A program made the position numbers and the translations under genes. From contig NC_065878.1 in assembly GCF_933775445.1 (NCBI RefSeq), forward strand, positions 11,047,395-11,111,394: DNA of 64,000 bases, read 5' to 3'. The stretch comes from Argentina anserina. Lineage: Eukaryota; Streptophyta; Magnoliopsida; Rosales; Rosaceae. Of the stretch, positions 34,263 to 43,712 are shown in pieces (within the stretch, counting starts at the first letter, position 1; each line of letters begins with the position of its first letter). Below the pieces are notes generated by a model. The model searched no databases. It saw only the letters and a list, made by a program, of their open reading frames with translations, and was not told where the DNA came from.

Positions 34263-34849
34263 AGGGATTTACTACATGGAGTATAAGCTAAAAAAAAAAC
34301 TTAGTGAAAGCATCAAACACATTTGTTCAGCTCTTCGGATGGTACCACAGATTATGTACCGTCGCCGGCCAGGTATGGTTTCCATCACTATCTTGATATA
34401 TTCTATTCTTGGATTATTTTTCATTGACGTATAATCTTGTTGCCCCATCAACATCTGAAGAATGGCACACTTGAATGACAGAAAAAAGAGATACGTATCT
34501 CATCAAGAAACAAGCCAACAACTTATACTAATGTACGTGATGCATTCATCGTACTCTTCTGGGTTGGACTTGTACATATGTTATTCGATTAACTTGTTTG
34601 ATTACAGAATTTGAATATGTATACATCTACTCAGAACAGTCTGTATAATGCACCATCTGTCATGTGTTGTCAACTTGTTACATAGTACGTATGAATTGCA
34701 TTATTACAATATACTACTCGAGTACTTAAGTATTAATAACCACGTCATATACTTAGTTTTCCATCGTTTGGTGATTTTTAATTGTTGGTGGCCGGTTTTC
34801 CCATTTGAGATTGCAAGAAAATGTGCTACTGGGCAATGTAATCGGAATC
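34263..34849. other. Spacer, nothing recognised
   Basis: AT-rich sequence between the Harbinger element and the GC-rich insert; no gene, repeat or element end seen. Confidence 0.4.
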
Positions 34850-34854
34850 TCTAA

Positions 34855-35120
34855 TGGCATCGGTAGTAAGTAATTAAGTAGAATACTTGAAGAAACACCG
34901 AGCTTAAAGCCCCTACCGGCCCTTGCTTCCAGGGGCAATCTCCAAACCGAACCAGCCGGGTCGTGGGCCCGGTGGGAATGGGCTTCCTAAAAAGCCAGCC
35001 CCGGGCGTATAGAATGAAGGGGGCCAATACCTTCATTGACCCCGTCAAGGCACGCGGCAGTTCGGCTAGGTCCTGAAAACGCTCTTTGTACTGTGAGGTT
35101 GGTAATTTTCTGGTGGAGAA
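34855..35120. other. GC-rich block, possible mitochondrial-DNA insert (NUMT)
   Basis: A sharply bounded block much richer in GC than its surroundings, for example CCGGGTCGTGGGCCCGGTGG and AGCCAGCCCCGGGCGTATAG. It has no plant-gene-like frame with splice sites and looks to me like intergenic plant mitochondrial sequence. This rests on composition and memory only. Confidence 0.35.
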
Positions 35121-35139
35121 GACACTGCCCTGTTGGCAC

Positions 35140-35980
35140 TGGCGGATCCTCTATATAACAAGGGGATGCTCAAGCATTCCCCAACCAATCACAAAAAAAA
35201 AATCTAGTAATATGTATTTGTTTTATTGAAGCATCCCCTACATCTACCCACATCCAACTCTTTCACACGCACTAAAATTTATTTATTTTCCTTCGTTTTC
35301 CCAATTGCCAACCCCAAAGACTAAAATCCTAATTCCGAAATTAACTAAATTTCTAAATTAGATTGATTGATTCTACTTGTAGCCATAGGATTGAGCTCCA
35401 CACTCCACCACAACACTATCGTCATCAGTCTCGACCTGCTCTCTAGATTGAATTGGGGAATCTGTTTATGTTCGGCAATCTCAGGTGAATGAGTGATGAA
35501 ATTGATATTTGGGTTTAGTTTTACTTCTTTTAATTATTTTGGTTTTTCTGATTTTGAGTTTGGATTAAGTTGTGTTAATGTAGTTAATTATATTGATGTA
35601 ATATGCTACACTCTTTGTTGATACAGTACGCCGTGCTCCTTGTCCATTTACTGTCACAAGTAGCACGAGTCGTCAGAGTGGAGACCACGGCGGCGTGGTC
35701 TTCAACTCTCTGATGCTCAAGTTAGGTTGGTGGTAATTTATGCAGAGTAACAATGAATGATTTAGTGTACTTACCTTATGAGGTCAAGGGTTTGATCCTT
35801 TATTGTTGAGTTGAGGTAGATCATTTACTCATCTTCCGGTGTGGGACAAGGTCTGATTAAAGTGTTCTATGGAGTCTTCTTTAGGATGCGCGTGAGGGCG
35901 CGGCCGTAATCGATCATCGATTTATAGAGTTAAATTTTGTTAATTTAACTTTTTCTATTGTATGCATTTGAGGAGTTAGA
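35140..35980. other. Spacer with a possible broken hAT end
   Basis: CTGGCGGATCCTCTATATAA near 35140 resembles the CAGTGGCGGATC end of plant hAT elements, but no matching right end is seen. A GC-richer stretch at 35630-35720 has no recognisable coding content. Confidence 0.35.
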
Positions 35981-36359
35981 CTCATTACGTAGTTCCTCTT
36001 GACTAGGTGCATTTTGGTTTCAATTAATAAAATTTTCTCTCACCGTAGTGAGAAGAAATTTTGTTAATTTAATTTTTTCTATTGTATGCATTTGAAGGGT
36101 TAGACTCGTTACGTAGTTCCTCTTGACTAGGTGCATTTTGGTTTCAATTAATAAAATTTTCTCGCACCGTCGAGATTCTCACTATTTTCTTCTTCTTGAG
36201 GGGTTAGACTCATTACGTAGTTCCTCTTGACTAGGTGACTCATTACGTACTTCTTCTTCTCTATTTTCTTCTTCTTGAGGGGTTAGACTCATTACGTAGT
36301 TCCTCTTGACTAGGTGACTCATTACGTACTTCTTCCTCTTGACTAGGTGACTCATTACG

Positions 36360-36362
<3 letters not shown>
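35920..36362. repeat. Complex tandem repeats around GACTCATTACGTAGTTCCTC
   Basis: A ~120-bp segment (TTGTTAATTTAA.TTTTTCTAT, TGCATTTGA, GGTTAGACTC, CATTACGTAGTTCCTCTTGA, CTAGGTGCATTTTGG) appears twice at about 35935-36055 and 36060-36165. Shorter pieces of it (GACTAGGTGACTCATTACGT and TTCTTCTTGAGGGGTTAGAC) are then repeated several more times up to the TTC array. This suggests successive slippage and duplication. Confidence 0.85.
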
Positions 36363-36391
<29 letters not shown>

Positions 36392-36479
36392 CTTCTTCTT
36401 CTTCTTCTTCTTCTTCTTCTTCTTCTTCTTCTTCTTCTTCTTCTTCTTCTTCTTCTTCTTCTTCTTCTTCTTCTTCTTC
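36363..36479. repeat. (TTC)n microsatellite, about 39 units
   Basis: An uninterrupted run of CTT/TTC units of about 117 bp, directly after the complex tandem repeats. Its pure state suggests recent expansion and likely length variation. Confidence 0.97.
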
Positions 36480-36767
36480 GGTTTAGCACTCAGCTGCGAC
36501 TTCGATTTTGGACAACTAAGACTTAAATACGTACTTCAAGAAAGAATGAAACCAGAACTAGTCTGATCACCATATGAAGGGGATATTCCGGAAGATAAAA
36601 CAAAAAAATTTCCATTCTATGAGGATGTCTTCAACTCTTCACTAGGATCGAATACTGATCGAGAATATTATTTTTGGTTTGCTGTATATTTTGGACAGCA
36701 TTTCTTTAATGACACAGTATTGTTGAGGAGTTTGCTTGGCACATTATTGTATTATTATATCAAGTAT

Positions 36768-36939
36768 GCTAGCAGTGTGATATAGAAATATAACAACATA
36801 GATTAGCTTGGTTTAATCTCAGTCTAGTCTACTAGAAATAGCAAATTAAAGTCTTGCTAGCAGTGTGATATAGAAATATAACAACATAGATTAGCTTGGT
36901 TTAATCTCAGTCTAGTCTACTAGAAATAGCAAATTAAAG
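36768..36939. repeat. 86-bp tandem duplication
   Basis: The block GCTAGCAGTGTGATATAGAA ... CTACTAGAAATAGCAAATTA occurs twice in a row, starting near 36768 and 36854, almost without differences, so the duplication is young. Confidence 0.92.
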
Positions 36940-37345
36940 AGGTGGTCTTCAAGTAAACATTAAGATGATGATTGTGCTCCAGAACAAGTCCTTCAGTAAA
37001 CATATATGCTATAGCTATTCGCATTACCTCACAGTTACATTTAAACCATTGCACACAACTTGCTCGCAATTTGGCTATTTGCACAACTGCATGAGTGTCC
37101 TATCTCTTTGTTGCTATAAGCAGAATTCAGGTTTTTTTTTTTTGTTAAAGGAATAAGCATATTGATCGAGTTGTAGGTAATACATATATTTGTTATGCAT
37201 ACAAACTACAAACTACAGAGAGGATACATGAAAAAATTCCATGAAACAAATATTGGAAAAAAAAACTATGAACAACACTTTTTTGAAAAAAGAGAGAAGA
37301 ATTTGATACACAAGTACACAACAATATATGGCAAAGTCATCAGAT

Positions 37346-37990
37346 TCAACGTCTAAACGATCTCTTCCACATTGTGATGCAATCTATTAGTCTGATCAGA
37401 GTTCCAACAATGTCAAGAAACATCCCATGTCTCCTTGTTATTGCTATGTCTTCTGCAAGTACAATTCCTATCACCAAACCACTTCCATATCCGGCCACCA
37501 CAAAAATCCAATCAAATGTAATTTCAGACCCTGAACCGTTTTCTTCTTTTCCAGAATGTGGCACTTGAGCCGGGGCATTAGAGTTCCCACATTTCTTTGG
37601 CAATGGATCTCCACACAGCTCAGTGTTTCCCTCATAAGAAGTGACATTAAACCCCCTGAGTTGTATTCCACTCGGTATACGACCTGTGAGATTGTTGTGA
37701 GAGACAGTGAGCTCTGCAAGGAATGTCAGCTGCGCCAGTGGTTGGGGGATCTCTCCTGAGAGCTTGTTATTTGAAAGGTCTAGTGATTCAAGCTGCACTA
37801 ACTTCCCCAAAGATAATGGGATTTCACAGGTAAGAAGATTGTTGGAAACATTGAGTGAGCGAAGCCCCTTTAGATTCCCAATCCATTCGTCAATCTTTCC
37901 TTCAAAATTGTTGCTTGAGATATCAATGACCGTAAAGGCTTCAAACTCAAAAAGAGCCCGTTCATTTCGTGACTAACATCATTCCCAAAT
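37346..37990 (-). pseudogene. LRR receptor-like protein (RLP, Cf-9/RPP27 type) C-terminal fragment
   Basis: On the minus strand this reads [38 protein letters not shown], then [60 protein letters not shown] and [16 protein letters not shown]. An acidic spacer, one membrane segment ([20 protein letters not shown]) and a short cytoplasmic tail ending WKRSFRR follow. These are the last LRRs, the N/C-cap (GNxxLCGxPL) and the tail of plant RLPs, which act in immunity or development at the plasma membrane without a kinase. Everything upstream of the last three repeats is missing and the left edge is frameshifted (near 37965), so it is a fragment. The hAT nest starts about 200 bp beyond it. Confidence 0.88.
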
Positions 37991-38978
37991 CTCTTTCAAA
38001 CCCCACACCCCAACAGTAGAACTTCCACCCATTTACAGAACGATTTAATCAGTTACATGTAACGGTGTAAACAAGGACAAGTTCATATTAGAGTTGCTTG
38101 GGCCTTGAAATTCAGTCGGGTCATCCATAGGCCCAAAACTACCCCACCCCAATGGATCCTTTTCAATTTCCATGATTACCTCCCCACCAAGGTTCAAAAT
38201 ATCAGTATCGGGGGATATATTGTTTTTTTTTGAAAAATAAAGATATCTGATATATTGGGGATATTGGAAAAAAATATCATTCATGTTGCGAAATTTTATT
38301 TATTATTATTGAATTACATACAACAAATACAATTATTAACTTTATATAGTACTAGAAAGAGTTTCTAGGTGCTTGAAAAGACGTACGTTGGTCAACAAAA
38401 CTACAATATTGCACAAGACATACGAGACATATAGTACGATTTGTAATAGTTAACATGATATTGATTATCTCTTTCGAGCTGCCGACAGATTTTCCAAGAG
38501 GAGGATAGTAAGGATGAATCAAACTCGATAATTGATCTTATACTTCTCCAAATTGACCATAATCGTAAATAGGATAACCAGATTAATAGTTGACTTCATG
38601 TGATTCGTTTGACGTCCCACTATGCTGTGCCTAAATTGATAAAATCAAAACTTAAGACAACTGAAGCAACATCAGATGAAATACTTTGATAATCAATTGA
38701 TGCTCTTGTCCTCCTTGCGTATCTATTATGCTGTTGCGCATCATGATCCTCTGCTTTAGATCCATGATCCTCATCTTGAGTAACATGATCAAAATTACTT
38801 TTCATAAGTAACTGTTCAAATCCTCCACCTTCATAAGATTGTCTGTATTCAAACCTTACATCTCTACCACCTTGTCGACTTCCACCATTACCATTACCAT
38901 TACCATCACCACCACCACCACCACCACCACCACCACTATCATCATCATCTGAACTATCTAGAGTTGCTACGCCGCCCC

Positions 38979-39623
38979 CAATGGTCTAAATATCGGTTAT
39001 CGGCATCGTATCGGTTTTGGAAAATAAAGATATAACGGGGATATATCGTTTTTTAACGGGGATTTATATCGGATTTGTCGTTTTTGTTAATTTTTAATTT
39101 AAATTTAATATATTTATAAACATATACTTCAAAATATTCAAAATATACCAAATAATATTAACTACTAAGTACTAATTGAACAAAAATAGGTGCACAAAAG
39201 ATAGATTGAGATATTGATTATGCATTCATGCATTATAAACTCTCTCATCATCAGAATCAAAGTCAAAATCATCTTCTCCATTATCTTCATCCTCATCTTC
39301 TGAGAGAAAATCATCTTCATAAATCATCTTCTGTCTATTTGCGTTGAAATTCCTCAAAACGACATCGCCTCATTAAAAAAATCACCGAAAAAAAAGTAAC
39401 AAGAAAAAAAGTCAACGAAAAAAAATTATCGAAAAAAATCATCGAAAAAAAAGTCTCCGAAAAAAAAAGTCAAACGAAAAAAATCCACCGATATATCCCG
39501 ATATATCGCATGTTGACCCGATATTTTGAGTTGACCGATATATTAAGGCGATATGACATTTATCCTATCGGTTTCTAAATATCACCGATATATCGCCGAT
39601 ATATCCCGATATTTAGAACACTG
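38979..39623. mobile_element. Small non-autonomous hAT element nested in the larger hAT
   Basis: The ends CAATGGTCTAAATATCGG (38979) and, on the other strand, CAGTGTTCTAAATATCGG (from 39623) are inverted repeats. An exact 8-bp duplication GCCGCCCC flanks it (38971-38978 and 39624-39631). Near the ends are many CGATATATCG and CCGATATATC motifs. At 39375-39485 an A-run/GTC motif (AAAAAAGTCNNCG) repeats about eight times. No coding capacity. Confidence 0.93.
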
Positions 39624-39997
39624 GCCGCCCCACACACTAACACTATCAGAATCATCTCCCGAATCTCCAACTTCATCAAATAATACCTTTGTAATAACCC
39701 TAAATTTCAAACAATATTTGAGTTTGATTTGAATTCTATAAAATTGTGAAATTTAATTAGAATGGATGTGATTGGTTACGACGTTATGAAACGAGTAACG
39801 GATACGTTATCGGAACGTTTAATTTGAAAAACGTTACGTTTCCGAACGATTATATCGAATTTTATTCCGTCGCTCGGTTTCGAAAACTTTCTTCACGAAA
39901 GTTGTAGAGCTCGTCGATACGAGTTCGTGGATATGTGACGCGTTCTAATCGGACGTTGTACGTAAAAGTTATTCACGATTGAAGTTAGTTTCCGATA

Positions 39998-40040
39998 TGG
40001 AAAGGGGTATAAAAGGAACAATTATCAGTTAGGGTTCCAA
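39998..40040 (+). promoter_or_regulatory. Probable LTR promoter (TATA box)
   Basis: GGTATAAAAGGAACAA near 40006 is a good TATA box about 30 bp ahead of the start of a CT-rich stretch. It is about 320 bp into the LTR, a normal U3/R position. Confidence 0.5.
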
Positions 40041-41890
40041 AATTGGAAACCCTCTCCTCTCTCTCTTCTCTCCGCCTCCCTCTTTTCTTTCTCTCCTTTC
40101 TCTCTCTTCTTCCCCGAACTCTCTCCCTCTTCCTCTCGGCCTCACCATCGATCTCCCTTCACAAGGAGACGTGGTCGTCACCGCCTAGGCCAGGAGCACC
40201 GCACGGCTCTCCTCTCCAAACCCCGAGCACGACGTCACCGTTCGTGCCACCGTGAGGCCTACGCGACGCCACCAAGCCACTGCAACTCGTCGCCGCTCGA
40301 CCTCCGGCGACGCAAGGCTCGGAGGAGGGTATCTTGACGTCGATTCTCACTCTTCGCACCACATGCCATCAGATTTAGGGCCAAATCGCGTCGATACGTG
40401 TTCACCCCGAGAGATTGAACATCGCCGACAAATCCGAGTTCCTCGATGCAAGATAGGGGTTTGTGACTTCAAATCGAGGTATGGTAGGATGTAATTGATG
40501 GATTGTGTGTGCTTGTTGTTGAATTTCGTTTGATTGGAGACGAATCGGATGAGGTGGGGAGAGGGAGATTACCGCCGCCTTAGGCGGCGCGTGTGAGTGC
40601 GTGGAGTAGTCTAGGGGCGGCGTGAGGCCGTGGGGAGGAAGAGGAGGAAGAAAAGGAGAGATTTGGGGCGGCGGTGGCGTGACACGCGCCGTTGGTGGTG
40701 TCGGCGCGTGAGCGCCACGCGCGGCCGGCCGGAGGTGGCGCGTGTGCCCCACGCGCCGCCACCTGCGGCGGTGTGAATAGTTTTGACAGAAAGGGTATTT
40801 GGGTAATTTACTGTGTAACGGTAAATGTAAATGTAAATTTTATTTACTACGGTAAATGTAATTAAATTTTACCTTCGGTAAATGTAAATATAAATTACTT
40901 TCAGTAATTTGTAAAAGGGTAATTTAGTAAATTTTATTTACTGAGATTGTATTTACATTTAAATAGTACGTATACGTATAAAAATACGTATTAATATTTA
41001 TACGTACAGAAATACGTACATAATATTTATACGTACAGAAATACGTATTAATATTTATACGTACAGAAATACGTATTAATATTTATACGTACATAAATAC
41101 ATATATAATACTTATACGTACAAAAAAAAATACGTATTAATGGTATATTTGTACAGTAAACGTGAATAGTAATAGTGAACAGTAACTTCGTAAAACCGAA
41201 AATTGCTGAACAGTATCCAATTATTACTGTTTCGGCATTTAAAGGTTTACGAAACGATTCTTAATGCTTTTCTTATCTTTTCAAGGTGATCGTTAAATCG
41301 AGGAAAGGAATTATCATCGGGCATTGTGAAATTACGCTCGAGTCGATAAGGTGAGTAAAATCTCACGTATTTACGAATATACCCTCGCGGTGATTCAATA
41401 TTTTGCAAGAGTATTTATAATGAATTACAAACATGTATACAATATAGTGGATTACATATATACCGTATAAATGGTAATAAGTACATATATATTTAGTTCA
41501 TTATATTATATACTGTTATTAATTCATTAGAAATGGTCATTTCAATGACGAGAAATTGGTATTGAGTATGTGTTGTGAAATATGACATGTATAAGATATA
41601 GTGGACTATATATATATGGTATAAATGGTAAATAAGTACGGATATATATAGTTTGCTATATATTATACTGTTATGATTTAATTGAGATTATATCGAGCAT
41701 AATTTTGAATTGTACAATATGATGTGTGATTATTGTACGTGTTATTAACACAGTGATTGTTAAAATGTCGATTTGTCTTCGGACTTGATTTTGTACAATA
41801 TGATGTGAGATTATTGTACGTATTGGCAAGTCGGAACCTAGCCTTTGGCCGGGCGAAAGTTACGATACAGTTAGAGCTCTAGTCTGTCAG

Positions 41891-42169
41891 CCATAGTACT
41901 TCATGTGAGGTAACGGGTGGTTATCTACTCATGAGTACTCAGATTGTTTTGGATGTTGGGTAGCGGGTGGTTACCCAATATCACCATAGTACTTCATGTG
42001 AGGTAACGGGTGGTTATCTACTCATGAGTACTCAGATTGTTTTGGATGTTGGGTAGCGGGTGGTTACCCAATATCAGCGTAGTACTGCATGTGAGGTAAC
42101 GGGTGGTTATCTGCTCATGGGTACTCAGACTGTTTTGGATGTTGGGTAGCGGGTGGCTATCCAATATCA
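41891..42169. repeat. Three 93-bp tandem repeats inside the solo LTR
   Basis: Units start at 41891, 41984 and 42077. Each contains AGTACTTCATGTGAGGTAAC, GGGTGGTTATCTACTCATGA and GTTGGGTAGCGGGTGGTTAC, with few differences. A weaker fourth, GGTAAC-type, similarity follows. Confidence 0.95.
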
Positions 42170-42811
42170 GCGGTGTATTACGAGAGGGGTAACAGATGTG
42201 TACCAGCGTTCTTGGTACCCGTATTATAAATGCATTTGGGTAACCAGAAGGGTTACTTAATTCCTCATGAGCGTTTTATTTTCATATTTCTTTGGGACAA
42301 CCTGATGGACCGTCCATTGACTCATGAGGGCATTTATATTTGTTGATTGTGATTTTTCGTATAAATTGATATGCGAACTGTATTGTCATTTTACTCATAC
42401 GAGCTATAAGCTTACCGGGTTTGTGTTTACAATCCCGGTGCACCAATTCAATGGTGTAGGGGATAAATCCACAGGTGTTGATTAGCGGAGATTGAGGGAC
42501 GACTCCGGAGACTCGAAGTCGTTCGTACCCTGCTTGTGGTGAAGATTCTCGTGTGGATTGGTGTGTGAGATTAGTGTGGTCTATTTGTGAGTTTTGTGAG
42601 AGATGGTGAGGATTATTACAGTTCCATCTTATGTAATGTTAAATTATAAATTTGGTTTGTAATAATCGGTTTGACTGAGTTGTATTTGGAACTCAGAGAT
42701 GATCCGCTGTGCACGTTAAATGATTTCATTTTCATTGAGATTGTTTTGGTGTTCTAACGACTTTGAGATTTTGAGTTTTTAGGCTCGAAATTTTGGGGTC
42801 GTTACAACCTT

Positions 42812-43712
42812 GTTTACATTAATTCCAAAATCAGTTACCTTTTCTATGACATGTGGATGATGATTGTCATTTTCATCATCGAGGTGTGCATGCATAATCC
42901 AATTATGAAGAGGATCAATGTCATTCTAAAGTGGTTTACTAGCAACATGAAGTAGATCGATATAACTGTTTTCATTAATCACATTATCATTTGCTTGTTT
43001 ATCACGTAGTCGTAATTTTATGTGATTTATCTTTTCTTACTTTTCCCAATAGTGCTCGAGGAGAACACTCCTTATCTAGATCTCATTTGAGAGGATGTCA
43101 AGGTCTTCAAGGAGACAAAGAGTCGAAGACTACTACTTTTTCAGTATCTCTCAAATTGATTAATTAATAAGAAAAACTCTTTTTTGAGAGTTCGAGATAT
43201 ACTGAAGTCGAGAACTCAAAATAAATAAGTGAAAAATTTCAGATATTTCCTTAAAATATCGTATATATATATATCAAACATATCATAAATATCGGAGATA
43301 TTTTATGTTATCGGAGAAATATCATAAATACGAGAAAATATAACTAAGATATATTATTTTTATAAAAAAAATATAAAAAAATATCGGATATTTTAAGAAT
43401 ATTTTGAGCTTTGCTCCCTACCAAACCCGCGACAAACTTCTATCATCAAAAACGTAAACAGCCACCAAAACAAAACAGATTCCGTCGGGCGTCGACAACG
43501 CAAAACAAAAACGCCACGTGTCCCATTAAGGTCAACGTCATCCCGAAACCGACCTCCTTACTCCCAAGTCCCAACTCTCCCCTCTTTCCCTCCCATTAAA
43601 CACTGACGTAGACTCCCCCACAAACCTCCACCACCAACCTAACCGACGCTCCTTCCTTCCTTTCGGTTTCGGACTCTCTCTCTCTCTCCCCCGACCCGAC
43701 CCGACCCGCCCC
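42812..43712. other. Right part of the hAT remnant and VAD1 5' region
   Basis: 42812-43413 is the hAT remnant (transposase piece, then AT-rich terminal sequence with repeated ATATCGGAGATAT motifs). 43422-43712 is the promoter and 5'UTR of the VAD1-like gene, with a C-rich, CT-rich stretch (43560-43710) immediately before the ATG. The transposon end is therefore only 300 bp from the start codon. Confidence 0.5.

Larger units (their letters stand above)
39690..42806 (+). mobile_element. Long solo LTR (3.1 kb), probably of a Ty3/Gypsy Tekay/Del-type element
   Basis: It begins TGTAATAACCCTAAATTTC and ends GGGGTCGTTACA. It is flanked by an exact 5-bp duplication ACCTT (39685-39689 and 42807-42811). 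Near 40010 TATAAAAGG lies before a pyrimidine-rich stretch, a fitting LTR promoter, so the LTR reads on the plus strand. It contains GC-rich sequence with chance ORFs (40040-40760), a ladder of ATACGTA/TATACGTAC motifs (40970-41140) and a 93-bp triple repeat. No internal retroelement genes, primer site or second LTR are present. Unusually long LTRs starting TGTMAYRMCC suggest the Tekay/Del group. Confidence 0.85.
38620..43010 (-). pseudogene. hAT transposase C-terminal remnant, interrupted twice
   Basis: When the two nested insertions are ignored, minus-strand frames line up: LRLRDKQANDNVINENSYID, a stop, NDIDPLHNWIMHAHLDDEND, VIEKVTDFGINVNK (about 43010-42810), then FDEVGDSGDDSDSVSVWGG (about 39690-39632), and after the small hAT a Gly/Asp-rich stretch (SSDDDDSGGGGGGGGG) and FEYRQSYEGGGFEQLLMKSN, ending at 38620. 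NLRL..DKQ-type sequence followed by an acidic, glycine-rich tail is usual at the C-terminus of plant hAT transposases. The catalytic and dimerisation parts are gone. The assignment rests mainly on context. Confidence 0.55.
38188..43413. mobile_element. hAT transposon remnant hosting two nested insertions
   Basis: The left end CAAGGTTCAAAATATCAGTA and the right end, which on the other strand reads CAAAGCTCAAAATATTC, are inverted repeats. They are flanked by CTCCCCAC (38180-38187) and CTCCCTAC (43414-43421), an 8-bp duplication with one mismatch. Inside are the 3' part of a transposase-like gene on the minus strand, a smaller hAT (38979-39623) and a 3.1 kb solo LTR (39690-42806). Without these insertions the element would be about 1.46 kb, so most of its own interior was already lost. 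Confidence 0.82.

Noticed and set aside
40043..40762. Cluster of plus and minus open frames in GC-rich DNA
   Set aside because: They lie inside the solo LTR, downstream of its TATA box, with overlapping frames on both strands and no known domain.
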